NCBI RefSeq assembly: GCF_000022205.1
Contig: NC_012029.1
Coordinates: 2,480,001-2,544,000, forward strand
Length of the DNA: 64,000 nucleotides
DNA from: Halorubrum lacusprofundi ATCC 49239
GTDB lineage: Archaea > Halobacteriota > Halobacteria > Halobacteriales > Haloferacaceae
Reading direction: 5' to 3'
In this document: piece by piece, positions 16,885-25,001 of the stretch
Layout: the number at the start of each line of letters is the position of its first letter
Position numbering within the stretch: the stretch's first letter is position 1
Translations under genes and position numbers: made by a program
The notes under the pieces: generated by a model
The model's input: only the letters and a program-made list of their open reading frames with translations
Database searches by the model: none
Told to the model about the DNA's origin: nothing

Positions 16885-17934
16885 TCAGGCCTCCACGGGG
16901 TCTCGGAGGTCTGGTCGGAGCTCGGTGCGCCCCGCGGCCCACGCCGAGAGCAGGTGAACGAGGTGGGTGCGGTCGTCGAGCCCGTCGACGAGATCGAGGT
17001 CGGCCTCGCCGGCGAGGACGTGGAGCCGCGCGAGATCGTCGCCGCCGTACTCGGAGCCGGCACGGGCGACTCGCAAGGTCTCGCGCAGCAGTTCCTCGCC
17101 GTCGTATCCACCATCGTCGAGCAGGTCGTCAAGGGTCGAGCGAGCGTCCTTGAAGTCGCCGGCACGGGCATCGGCGAGCGCCTCCCGGATCGCGTCGTCG
17201 TCGCCGACCTCGCCGAGCGTCTCGTAGGCGGTCGACATGGTGATCTCGCCGCCCTCGGCCGCGGTGGCCTGCGCCGAGAGGATCGCCTTTCGGAGATCGC
17301 CGCCGGCCGCGCTGGCGACGAACTCCAGCCCGTTGCCGTCGTAGTCGACGCCCTCGCGCTCACAGATCGTTTCGAGGACGTCGATCGTCTCGTCGGTTGT
17401 CGGCGCACGCACGCGAACCGGAAAACATCGCGAGCGGATCGGCGCGATGAGTTTCGACGGCTGTCGGGTGGCGATCACGAACTGTGTGGTACGATGGTGC
17501 TGTTCCATCACACGTCGGAGCGCCTGCTGGAAGTCCTCGCGGATGGCTTCGGCGTTGTCCAACAGGACCGTTTTGTACTCGCCCGACATTGGCGCGTACG
17601 ACGCCGACTCCTTCAGCACCCGGTTTATCATGTCGCGTTTCGCCATCCGGCTTCGACCCTGTAGGAACCCCTCAAAGCGGGGATCGCTCCGGATCTCCTT
17701 TTTGGTCCGGCCGAAGAAGTCGGCGACATTGATCTCGATCAGGTCGGCGTCGGGGGTTTCGTGGGCGACCCGGGTCAACGCCCGCGTCGCTGCCGTCTTT
17801 CCGACACCGGGCGGCCCCTGCACGACGAGGTTCATCGGCTCATCGACCGCGCGCTCCAGCCGCTGGCGGGCCTCGTCTTGACGGATCTCATCGAGCGCCG
17901 GGGCGTGCGCGTCGATCCACAGCGGTCCCTCCAT
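16885..17934 (-). CDS. rfcC: Replication factor C small subunit, RfcC type
   Basis: The protein has 349 residues and is part of the clamp loader that opens PCNA. Walker A is GPPGVGKT (40-47) and the SRC arginine-finger motif is at 168-170. The Walker B site reads LLDNAEAI (126-129 are Asp-Asn-Ala-Glu), so the usual catalytic Glu is replaced by Asn. This suggests an ATP-binding but weakly hydrolysing subunit, as in multi-subunit haloarchaeal clamp loaders. The start at 17934 (MEGPLWIDAHAP) fits the family; longer starts do not. pssD follows in the same operon. Confidence 0.92.
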   Translation of the reverse strand: MEGPLWIDAHAPALDEIRQDEARQRLERAVDEPMNLVVQGPPGVGKTAATRALTRVAHETPDADLIEINVADFFGRTKKEIRSDPRFEGFLQGRSRMAKRDMINRVLKESASYAPMSGEYKTVLLDNAEAIREDFQQALRRVMEQHHRTTQFVIATRQPSKLIAPIRSRCFPVRVRAPTTDETIDVLETICEREGVDYDGNGLEFVASAAGGDLRKAILSAQATAAEGGEITMSTAYETLGEVGDDDAIREALADARAGDFKDARSTLDDLLDDGGYDGEELLRETLRVARAGSEYGGDDLARLHVLAGEADLDLVDGLDDRTHLVHLLSAWAAGRTELRPDLRDPVEA

Positions 17935-18061
17935 ATCGCATCTTCCGGGCCACGCGCTCAAGAATCGGTCGGTCCGACCCCCGGATAGTCGAGCCTCAGG
18001 CGGCCCGGCCCCGGTTACGCTGTGCTCGGCTCTCACACCGAGCGCCCAAACTCATCAACAC

Positions 18062-18178
18062 GTAGACATTTCAGCGTCCCAACAGTGGCCGTGACAACTC
18101 TCCTAGGTGATACGTGACAACCACCCCAGGTGAGATAGCTGATCGCGCGCCTGTTCAAGGATTAGCGTGTAGACATTT
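18062..18178. promoter_or_regulatory. Repeated operator-like sites before the sugar ABC operon
   Basis: Two pairs of direct repeats lie in the 305-bp gap between rfcC and the ABC operon. GTAGACATTT occurs at 18062-18071 and 18169-18178. GTGACAACTCTCCTAGGTGA (18091-18110) is followed by GTGACAACCACCCCAGGTGA (18114-18133), 23 bp apart, close to two helical turns. They look like regulator binding sites, but the regulator is not in this window. Confidence 0.5.
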
Positions 18179-18207
18179 TTAACAATCGGAGTAAATGAAC
18201 ATCAATC

Positions 18208-18217
18208 GTTAAATATA
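18208..18217 (+). promoter_or_regulatory. TATA box of the sugar ABC operon
   Basis: GTTAAATATA lies 23-32 bp before the ATG at 18240, the usual distance for a leaderless haloarchaeal transcript. Confidence 0.6.
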
Positions 18218-18239
18218 GGGAGGGAGATCATCATTATAC

Positions 18240-19598
18240 ATGTCACACGACAGCCGATCCGACGACAACAACCGCCTTACGCGTCGCCACTACGTGGCCG
18301 GCGCCGGTACCCTCGCAACCGTGGGGATCGCCGGCTGTTCCGGCGGTGGCGACGGCAGTGACGGTTCCGACGGCAGTGACGGCAGTGACGGTTCCGACGG
18401 CTCCGACGGGAGCGACGGCGGCTCCGGTGAGCCTGTCGAGGTACTCCACGGCTGGACCGGCGGCGACGGCGCCGCCGCGGCCGAGGCATTGGAGGCAGCG
18501 TTCAACGAGGTTCACCCCGATGTCGGCCTCGAGATGAACCCCATCGGCGGCGGCGGCAACCAGAACCTCGACGCAGTCGTCGCGAACCGACTCCAGAGTG
18601 ACGATCCGCCGGGATCGTTCGCCGGCTGGCCCGGTCCGAACCTCCTCCGCTATCAGGGGGTCCTCGGCAGCGTCGACGACGTTTGGGAGGAGAACGGCTT
18701 CGAGGACGCGATGGTCGAGGAGGCGGTCGAGCTCCACAAGCAGAACGGCAGCTACCGCGCCGTGCCGCTCGGCTCCCACCGACTGAACTGCCTCTTCTAC
18801 AACGTCTCCGTCGTCGAGGACGCGGGGATCGATGTCGACTCGCTGAATAGCCCCTCGGCACTCATCGACGCCTTCGAGACGGTTTCCAGCGAGACCGACG
18901 CGATTCCGATGACCCACGGGATGTCCGGGACGTGGACGACGACGCAGCTGTGGGGCGCCGTGATGCTCGGCGTCAACGGCTACCAGCCGTATATGGACTT
19001 CCTCGAGGGTAACGGCGACGAGAGCGCCGTCCGGTCGGCGTTCGAGACGACCGCAGAGATGCTGGAGAACCATATCAGTGACGACGCGGCTTCGATCGGT
19101 CTGACCCAGTCGAACCAGAACATCATCAACGGCGACGCCGCGTTTATCCACCAAGGTAACTGGGCGGCGGGCGCGTTCCGGAACGCCGAGAACTTCGAGT
19201 ACGGAGACGACTGGGGCTTCAAGACGTTCCCCGGGACCGAGGGAATGTACACCCTCCACTTCGACTCGTTCCTCTACCCGTCGGACAACCCGACGCCCGA
19301 GGCCTCGAAGACCTGGGAGGCGTTCGCCGGCAGCCCGGAGGCCCAGATCGCGTTCAACCAGTACAAGGGCTCGATCCCGACTCGGACCGACGTGAGCATG
19401 GAGGAGTTCGGTCCGTACCTCCAGGAGACGGCCGAGGACTTCGCGAACGCGGAGTACCGACCGCCGAACCTTCAGCACGGCCTCGGCGTCCCCTCCGAGA
19501 CGATGACGGCGCTCAACGACGTCATCTCTTCGGAGTTCACGGGACCGTACAACGTCGACGCCGCGACGCAGGGCTTCCTGAACGCGGTGTCGAACTGA
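18240..19598 (+). CDS. Carbohydrate ABC transporter substrate-binding lipoprotein
   Basis: The protein has 452 residues. It has a Tat-type signal (Arg15-Arg16, then a hydrophobic stretch) and a lipobox GIAGC with the lipid Cys at residue 33. A flexible tract of seven Gly-Ser-Asp repeats then spaces the binding domain from the membrane. The rest is a family 1 sugar-binding fold (GWPGPNLLRYQGVLG, then YPSDNPTPEASKTWEAF). It captures the sugar outside the cell and passes it to the two permeases encoded next. Glucose or an oligosaccharide are the likely ligands, but sequence does not decide. Confidence 0.92.
   Translation: MSHDSRSDDNNRLTRRHYVAGAGTLATVGIAGCSGGGDGSDGSDGSDGSDGSDGSDGSDGGSGEPVEVLHGWTGGDGAAAAEALEAAFNEVHPDVGLEMNPIGGGGNQNLDAVVANRLQSDDPPGSFAGWPGPNLLRYQGVLGSVDDVWEENGFEDAMVEEAVELHKQNGSYRAVPLGSHRLNCLFYNVSVVEDAGIDVDSLNSPSALIDAFETVSSETDAIPMTHGMSGTWTTTQLWGAVMLGVNGYQPYMDFLEGNGDESAVRSAFETTAEMLENHISDDAASIGLTQSNQNIINGDAAFIHQGNWAAGAFRNAENFEYGDDWGFKTFPGTEGMYTLHFDSFLYPSDNPTPEASKTWEAFAGSPEAQIAFNQYKGSIPTRTDVSMEEFGPYLQETAEDFANAEYRPPNLQHGLGVPSETMTALNDVISSEFTGPYNVDAATQGFLNAVSN
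18354..18416 (+). repeat. Seven 9-bp repeats encoding Gly-Ser-Asp
   Basis: Seven consecutive units of GGN-(AGY/TCC)-GAC code for GSD. The units differ at synonymous positions (GGCAGTGAC, GGTTCCGAC, GGGAGCGAC), so the tract is partly decayed. It lies in the linker behind the lipobox. Confidence 0.85.
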
Positions 19599-19608
19599 AC
19601 TCCACGCG

Positions 19609-20655
19609 ATGCTCGATTTTTACCGTCGATTGCACCGGACGATCAGTCCCTCCTCGAGGGACGACGACAGCGAGGTCCGTACCGACGGCGGGGTCGTGAG
19701 CGACGGCCCTGGCGCCGACCCGGCGCCGGAACCGGACCGGGACCTGACGACCCGTCTCAAGGCGACCTTGGACCAGCGCTTCGGGAGCGACTTCATCGAG
19801 TCGTCCGTCTTCTGGCTCCCTCCGTTCCTGCTGATGGGGCTGTTCGTCTACGGTGCGATCATCTGGAACCTGCTGATCTCGCTGACCGACTACCAGCGCT
19901 TCGAGAACGCGCCGGACTACTCGAACCTCGACTTCGAGATGTACACGCGTGCGCTCGCAGACACCGGGTTCATCGACGCCGCGATCAACACGCTCATCCT
20001 GCTTATCGCGTTCACGGCGGGGACGCTCGTGGTCGGCCTCGTGCTGGCTATCCTAATCGATAGAGGGATCCGGTTCGAGAACACGTTCCGGACGATCTAT
20101 CTCCTGCCGATGAGCCTCTCGTTCGTGGTGACCGCCCAGTTCTGGCTGTGGATCTACAACTACAACAACGGGATCGCCAACAACGTCATCGGCACTGTCG
20201 GTCTCGGCCCAGTGAGCTGGCTCGGCAACCAGGACATCGTCCTCTACGCGGTCATCTTCGCGTTGATGTGGCAGTTCTCGGGGTACGCGATGGTCGTGTA
20301 CCTCGCTGGGCTCCGAGCCATTCCGACAGAGCACTACGAGGCGGCCACGGTCGACGGCGCGTCGACCCTGAAGATGTACTGGCGCGTTATCATCCCCCAG
20401 TTGAAGGGCGCGACGATCAGCGCCGCCGTAGTGCTGATGGTGTTCGGGATGAAGGCCTTCGACTTCCTCTACTCGCTGTCAGGGGGATACCGGCCGCCGA
20501 ACGGCGCCGATATCTTAGCGACGAAGATGGTTCGTGAGGCGTACGCGAATCTCAACTGGGCGTACGGGTCGGCGATCGCGATCGTCCTGTTCGGAATGGC
20601 GCTCAGCGTCATCGGCCCCTACCTTGTGTACGAATACCGGAGGGACAACCTATGA
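19609..20655 (+). CDS. Sugar ABC transporter permease, MalF-like
   Basis: The protein has 348 residues. A 60-residue hydrophilic N-terminus precedes about six membrane helices. The cytoplasmic EAA loop reads HYEAATVDGASTLKMYWRVI, the contact point for the ATPase. It forms a heterodimer with the product of the next gene, and the two frames overlap by four bases (ATGA). It starts 10 bp after the binding-protein gene. Belongs to the family that imports mono- and oligosaccharides. Confidence 0.9.
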   Translation: MLDFYRRLHRTISPSSRDDDSEVRTDGGVVSDGPGADPAPEPDRDLTTRLKATLDQRFGSDFIESSVFWLPPFLLMGLFVYGAIIWNLLISLTDYQRFENAPDYSNLDFEMYTRALADTGFIDAAINTLILLIAFTAGTLVVGLVLAILIDRGIRFENTFRTIYLLPMSLSFVVTAQFWLWIYNYNNGIANNVIGTVGLGPVSWLGNQDIVLYAVIFALMWQFSGYAMVVYLAGLRAIPTEHYEAATVDGASTLKMYWRVIIPQLKGATISAAVVLMVFGMKAFDFLYSLSGGYRPPNGADILATKMVREAYANLNWAYGSAIAIVLFGMALSVIGPYLVYEYRRDNL

Positions 20656-21593
20656 GCAACGCAAAACCTCGAACCGACGGCGGCGCAACGGCGACGGCGC
20701 GGCTGCGCCGGACCATCGATCAGCTGACGGCCGAGGATATCGGCCTGTACGTTGTCCTGACACTCGCGGCGGCGTTCTACCTCGTTCCCATCGAATCTGG
20801 CCTGGTCACGTCGTTCAAGACCGGCACCGCGATCATCGAGACGGCGCCGTTCGCCCCACCCGGCCCGTCCGGGTTCACACTCGAGAAGTGGCAGACGGCG
20901 ACCGATACCCTGCTGCGTGGGATGGGGAACAGCCTGCTGTACGCTGTGCCCGCGACGGTCATCTCGGCGTTCGTCGGGAGCGTCACGGCGTACGGCCTGA
21001 CGATCCCAACCTGGAAGAAGTCGTACAAGGCAGTGGTACTCATGCTCATCGTCGCCGGGATCTTCATCCCGTATCAGGCGGTGCTGGTCCCGCTGACCCA
21101 GTTCTGGTCGCAGTGGGTCCAGCTCGGCGACGCGTTATCGTTCGTCTGGGCGCTCGGGATCGACGACGACTACGTTGGCATCATCGAGTTGGTGATCACC
21201 CACGTCGCCTACGGGCTCCCCATCTGTACGCTCCTGTTCCGGACGTACTACAAGACGATGAGCGACGAGATGATCGAGTCGGCCCGCCTTGACGGAGCGA
21301 CGCTCCGTCGGGTGTACCGACGGATCGTCCTCCCGCTCTCGGGACCGATGTTCGCCGTCGTCTTAATCTATCAGTTCACCCAGATCTGGAACGATCTCCT
21401 CTTTACGCTGGTGATCGTCTCGACGGAATCGAGCCCTGCGGCGCCCGTCGTGTTGATCCTTGCGGGACTCGGGAGCTCGCTGGAGGGACAAGACTTCGCG
21501 CTCCGGATGGCCGGGGCATTCTTCGCGGCGCTGCCGACGCTTGCGGTGTACATCCTCTTCGGCGAGGAGTTCGCCGAGGGGGTGGCGGCGTGA
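20652..21593 (+). CDS. Sugar ABC transporter permease, MalG-like
   Basis: The protein has 313 residues and about six membrane helices. The EAA loop is MIESARLDGATLRRVYRRIV. The C-terminal helix ends with YILFGEEFAEGVAA. It pairs with the preceding permease. A 111-bp spacer follows before the ATPase gene, with no gene that I can see in it. Confidence 0.9.
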   Translation: MSNAKPRTDGGATATARLRRTIDQLTAEDIGLYVVLTLAAAFYLVPIESGLVTSFKTGTAIIETAPFAPPGPSGFTLEKWQTATDTLLRGMGNSLLYAVPATVISAFVGSVTAYGLTIPTWKKSYKAVVLMLIVAGIFIPYQAVLVPLTQFWSQWVQLGDALSFVWALGIDDDYVGIIELVITHVAYGLPICTLLFRTYYKTMSDEMIESARLDGATLRRVYRRIVLPLSGPMFAVVLIYQFTQIWNDLLFTLVIVSTESSPAAPVVLILAGLGSSLEGQDFALRMAGAFFAALPTLAVYILFGEEFAEGVAA

Positions 21594-21704
21594 CCCGCAC
21601 GCCGACCCCGTCCAGCGACGGGACCCGTCCGAGACGAGGGCGTCCGGGATGCGACGCGGCGCGACGCGCAAACGACCACACGACACCGACCACAACACAC
21701 AGAT

Positions 21705-22856
21705 ATGGCAACGCTTGAACTCAACTCGATAACGAAGACGTTCCAGGACGGCGACGAGGAAATCGTCGCGGTCGACGATGTGTCGATGTCGATCGACGAC
21801 GGCGAGTTCCTCGTCGTCGTCGGTCCGTCCGGCTGCGGGAAGTCCACGACGCTCCGGATGATCGCTGGCTTGGAGACGATCACCTCCGGCACGCTCAGCA
21901 TCGACGATCGCGTCGTTAACGACGTGAAATCACAGGACCGGGATATCGCGATGGTGTTCCAGTCGTACGCGCTCTACCCGCACATGAGTGTCCGGCAGAA
22001 CATGTCATTCGGACTGGAGGAATCGACGGACCTCCTCGACGACGAGATTAACCGGATGGTGTCTGAAACCGGCGAGATGCTCGGAATTTCGCCGCTGCTC
22101 GATCGAAAGCCGAGCGATCTCTCGGGCGGGCAACAGCAGCGCGTCGCACTCGGCCGCGCCATCGTCCGCGACCCTGAGGTGTTCCTGATGGACGAGCCCC
22201 TCAGCAACCTCGACGCGAAGCTCCGTGCGGAGATGCGGACGGAACTACAGCGGCTTCAGAACGATCTCGGTGTGACGACGGTGTACGTCACGCACGACCA
22301 GACCGAGGCGATGACGATGGGCGATCGGATCGCCATCCTCGACGGCGGCAAACTGCAGCAGATCGCGTCGCCGCTGAAGTGCTACCACGAGCCGGCCAAC
22401 CAGTTCGTCGCGAGCTTCCTCGGCGAGCCCTCGATGAACTTCTTCGACGTGACGCTCGACGGCGACCGGCTGGTCGGTGACGTCTTCGAGTATCCCATCG
22501 GCGACGACGTGCGTGTGGACCTCGGAGAGACGGCCGATCTTGTCATGGGGATTCGTCCCGAGGCGATCAAGCTCGTCGCGAGCAAGTCCGACGCACACGA
22601 GTTCGAAATGACCGTCGACGTCGTCGAACCGATGGGCGACGAGAACACGGTGTACCTCCATTTCGACCCCGACGCAGACCCCGAGTCCGCTGCGACCCTC
22701 GTCGCGACGATCGACGGGTTCACGCAGGTCAGTGAGGGAGACTCGGTCGTCGCGCAGATTCCGGAGGACGCGATCCACATCTTTGATCGCGTCACCGGCG
22801 AGGCGCTCCACAACCGGTCGATGAAGGACGCCGCTGATCAGGTCAACCTCGCCTGA
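21705..22856 (+). CDS. Sugar ABC transporter ATP-binding protein, MalK/UgpC type
   Basis: The protein has 383 residues. Walker A is GPSGCGKST (40-48), the signature is LSGGQQQRVALGRAI, and Walker B is VFLMDEPLSNLD. The C-terminal 140 residues form the TOBE-type domain of sugar importers, where regulators and the substrate-loaded state are sensed. It powers the permease pair encoded upstream. A T-rich stretch at 22877-22890 probably ends the transcript. Confidence 0.93.
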   Translation: MATLELNSITKTFQDGDEEIVAVDDVSMSIDDGEFLVVVGPSGCGKSTTLRMIAGLETITSGTLSIDDRVVNDVKSQDRDIAMVFQSYALYPHMSVRQNMSFGLEESTDLLDDEINRMVSETGEMLGISPLLDRKPSDLSGGQQQRVALGRAIVRDPEVFLMDEPLSNLDAKLRAEMRTELQRLQNDLGVTTVYVTHDQTEAMTMGDRIAILDGGKLQQIASPLKCYHEPANQFVASFLGEPSMNFFDVTLDGDRLVGDVFEYPIGDDVRVDLGETADLVMGIRPEAIKLVASKSDAHEFEMTVDVVEPMGDENTVYLHFDPDADPESAATLVATIDGFTQVSEGDSVVAQIPEDAIHIFDRVTGEALHNRSMKDAADQVNLA

Positions 22857-22876
22857 CCGGATCCGGAACCGTTTCG

Positions 22877-22890
22877 ATTTTTCCGTTTTT
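22877..22890 (+). terminator. T-rich terminator after the ABC operon
   Basis: ATTTTTCCGTTTTT begins 20 bp after the ATPase stop, in a gap between convergent genes. Archaeal termination often needs only such U-runs. Confidence 0.5.
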
Positions 22891-22902
22891 CGCGGGTCGC
22901 CG

Positions 22903-23583
22903 TCACCAGTAGCCAGTTCGATCGACGCTCTCGGCGATGAGCGCCGCGGCGGCGACGTGGGCGTAGGCACACCACCCAAGCACGAGGAGCGCGGCGACGC
23001 TCCGTGTGGCCGTCGCTGCAAGCGCGCTCCATGCGACGACGACGAGCACGGTCGCGCCCACCCACGCGAGGAAGTACGTGCTCGACGCCGTACCGCGGAG
23101 AGCGTCCCGCCGGAGACCCGCACGGAGTCCGTCTCGAACGCTCACGACGGCCGCCGCCGGGAAGAGGTACCCACAGACGACCGTGACGAGCAGCGCGGCG
23201 GTCGCGAGGGTCGCGAGCGTCACGCCGCCCAGCGCGTCCGGAACCGTCCCGCTCGCGACGACGTAGCCGGCGGCGACCACAGTGATAGCCGCAGGGAGGA
23301 GGTAGACGGTAGCGACGCCGAGGAGCCGACCGGCGAGACGCACCGTATCGGTTGTCGCCAGCGGGGGGAACCCGCCTCCGGCGAGGACACCTCCGAGGAG
23401 GCCGAGAAACGCGAGCAGAGGAGCGACGGCGAGCAGAAGCGGTGCCACCAACGCCCAGTCGGGCCAGAGGCGTGCTGCAAACCGAAGCAGCACCCCGCTG
23501 AACAGGAGCGCTGCGAGACACTTCGCGGTGCCGTCTAACCGCGTTCGATCGGCAAGCGGGTACCGGAGTGCGTCGACAAACAC
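22903..23583 (-). CDS. Multispanning membrane protein, DUF4013-like
   Basis: The protein has 226 residues and five or six hydrophobic helices, with the N-terminal MFVDALRYPLADRTRLDGTA being cytoplasmic. It resembles haloarchaeal DUF4013 proteins, which have no known function. It ends with a short SVDRTGYW tail. The gene is convergent with the ABC operon and stands 69 bp from the next minus-strand gene. Confidence 0.7.
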   Translation of the reverse strand: MFVDALRYPLADRTRLDGTAKCLAALLFSGVLLRFAARLWPDWALVAPLLLAVAPLLAFLGLLGGVLAGGGFPPLATTDTVRLAGRLLGVATVYLLPAAITVVAAGYVVASGTVPDALGGVTLATLATAALLVTVVCGYLFPAAAVVSVRDGLRAGLRRDALRGTASSTYFLAWVGATVLVVVAWSALAATATRSVAALLVLGWCAYAHVAAAALIAESVDRTGYW

Positions 23584-23652
23584 GTCAGATCCTCTCGCTA
23601 GCGCCGCGCAAAACGATGACGGTCGCGGTCGAGATCTGGATCGGGATCGGGA

Positions 23653-24072
23653 TCACTCGCGAACCCGCTCGACTTCGCGCCGGAGTCCGTCGCGAACGCG
23701 CTCGGCGAGGTCCTCGGCGTCGCTGCGGTCGACGGTCTCGGCGTCTTCGGTCTCCAGCAGCCGGTCGAGCTTGCGCTCGAACTCGCGCTCGTCGATCTCG
23801 CCGCGAGCGTAGCGCTCGCGGAGCGCGCGGAGGGCGGGGTCGTCGGGGGCATTGGCGTCGGAGTCGTCGCTATCCTCGTCGGGCACCGGCTTCGTCAGCG
23901 TGTGAAGGACGGGCAACGCGACGAACAGCCCGAAGAACCAGACGAGCGGCAGCGACCACCAGAGCCCGGTGATGAGCGGGGCGGCGACGCCGATACCGAT
24001 CACGAGGAGCGCGAATATCCGCCGCCAGCGGTGGCGAAGGTTCCACGCGATCCGGCGAGAGAGACCGGTCAT
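23653..24072 (-). CDS. Membrane protein with SHOCT domain
   Basis: The protein has 139 residues. Two hydrophobic helices at about 18-60 are followed by an acidic linker and a SHOCT motif (LRALRERYARGEIDEREFER), a short oligomerisation helix-turn-helix common at the C-terminus of membrane proteins. The start MTGLSRRIAWNLRHRW at 24072 is preferred over a longer frame. The function is unknown. It is followed downstream by the DUF4013-like gene on the same strand. Confidence 0.75.
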   Translation of the reverse strand: MTGLSRRIAWNLRHRWRRIFALLVIGIGVAAPLITGLWWSLPLVWFFGLFVALPVLHTLTKPVPDEDSDDSDANAPDDPALRALRERYARGEIDEREFERKLDRLLETEDAETVDRSDAEDLAERVRDGLRREVERVRE

Positions 24073-24133
24073 GGCTTGGTCGACGCCCGCGAAGGGCAAA
24101 TCGGTTTCGTCGCGGGGTACGGTTTTGTCGCGG

Positions 24134-24613
24134 TCAGTCCACCTCGAAGACGAGCCGGTCACCCGGCCCGACACCGTTGCGCTCGCTCCACCCTCGCGGC
24201 GCTTCGAGGACGTACCGACCGGTGCCCGCATAGCGGGTGTACGGGCGCGAGTCGGGCGCCGCCTCGTGGATCTCGGTGACGGTGCCGTTCGGCGCGACGA
24301 AGACGATGTCGAGCCCGAACGACATTCCTCGCATCACGTAGGCGTGTTTGCCCGTCTCGTCGTGGACGAACAGCATTCCCTCGTCGTCGGCGAGCTCGTC
24401 AGTCTCGGAGAGGCCGACGTACTGCTTCGCGAAGCCGTCTGCGACGCGCGTCTCGACGGTTGCGAGCGAGTCGCCCGTCTCGCCGTCGACCGCCTCGACG
24501 GTCGTGGTGTCGTAGCCGGCGATCAGGAGGGCCGGGTTCGCCGCGATCGCCGCGACGAGCAGGAGGGCGATGGCGCCGAGGGCGCTAGCGATCGCGAGGA
24601 GGCGGCGGTTCAC
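24134..24613 (-). CDS. DUF192-family exported protein
   Basis: The protein has 159 residues. One N-terminal hydrophobic segment (7-30) acts as signal or anchor. The remainder matches DUF192: DGFAKQYVGLSETDEL, then GMLFVHDETGKHAYVMRGMS and LDIVFV. The fold is a small beta-barrel of unknown role outside the membrane. It starts upstream of the SHOCT gene by 61 bp on the same strand. tRNA-Val is divergent from it. Confidence 0.85.
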   Translation of the reverse strand: MNRRLLAIASALGAIALLLVAAIAANPALLIAGYDTTTVEAVDGETGDSLATVETRVADGFAKQYVGLSETDELADDEGMLFVHDETGKHAYVMRGMSFGLDIVFVAPNGTVTEIHEAAPDSRPYTRYAGTGRYVLEAPRGWSERNGVGPGDRLVFEVD

Positions 24614-24674
24614 GATCGATCCTTGCGCCGCAGAAAGAAACCGTTTTCCGCTGCCGGCGGGTTTGAAACTCTGA

Positions 24675-24748
24675 GGGCTCGTGGTCTAGCTGGTCATGAC
24701 GCGGCCTTTACAAGGCTGAGGTCGGCGGTTCGAACCCGCCCGAGCCCA
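24675..24748 (+). tRNA. tRNA-Val (anticodon TAC)
   Basis: The acceptor stem GGGCTCG (24675-24681) pairs with CGAGCCC (24741-24747), and the discriminator base is A24748. The anticodon stem CGGCC/GGCTG encloses the loop TTTACAA, giving TAC. The T-loop is GGCGGTTCGAACCCGCC-like with the standard TTCGA. No intron is seen and CCA is not encoded. A near copy of the T-arm occurs 67 bp downstream. Confidence 0.93.
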
Positions 24749-24788
24749 TTTCTGGGACGAACGAAGTGCGTCACAGAAATGTATGTGA

Positions 24789-24817
24789 GGGCGGGTTCGA
24801 ACCCGCCCGAACTCCCA
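24789..24817 (+). repeat. Partial copy of a tRNA T-arm and 3' end
   Basis: GGTTCGAACCCGCCCGA (24794-24810) repeats exactly the sequence at 24727-24743 inside tRNA-Val. It is embedded in the 20-bp perfect palindrome GGGCGGGTTCGAACCCGCCC (24789-24808) and followed by ACTCCCA, a decayed 3' end. A hairpin-like TTTCTG...CAGAAA separates it from the tRNA. This looks like an attachment-site remnant or tRNA scar. Confidence 0.55.
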
Positions 24818-24903
24818 CGCGATGAGGATCGATCGAGACATAGGTGCGACTGGTGGTGTCGATCGGTCGTGAGTCGGCGCGATCAGCTACTCTGCGGTGA
24901 CCA

Positions 24904-24938
24904 CTCGGAGGCGCGCGCCACCGCACAGCCATTTATAA
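24904..24938 (-). repeat. Dispersed element, copy C (5' block only)
   Basis: Plus-strand CTCGGAGGCGCGCGCCACCG followed by CACAGCC and ATTTATAAG reproduces the promoter-proximal block of copies A and B with few changes. The GGCTGGGGCTTTGGAGG block is missing downstream. Confidence 0.5.
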
Positions 24939-25001
24939 GTGCATACTGATTGACTAGAGTCAGCCATAGCGTTTTGTGTGCCCGCCGTGACGGGAGCGTG
25001 T

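Noticed and set aside
18354-18416. CRISPR-like short repeats
   Set aside because: They are in-frame codon repeats for Gly-Ser-Asp without spacers.
24784-24817. Possible second tRNA
   Set aside because: Only the T-arm and a decayed 3' end are present; there is no D-arm, anticodon arm or matching acceptor strand.
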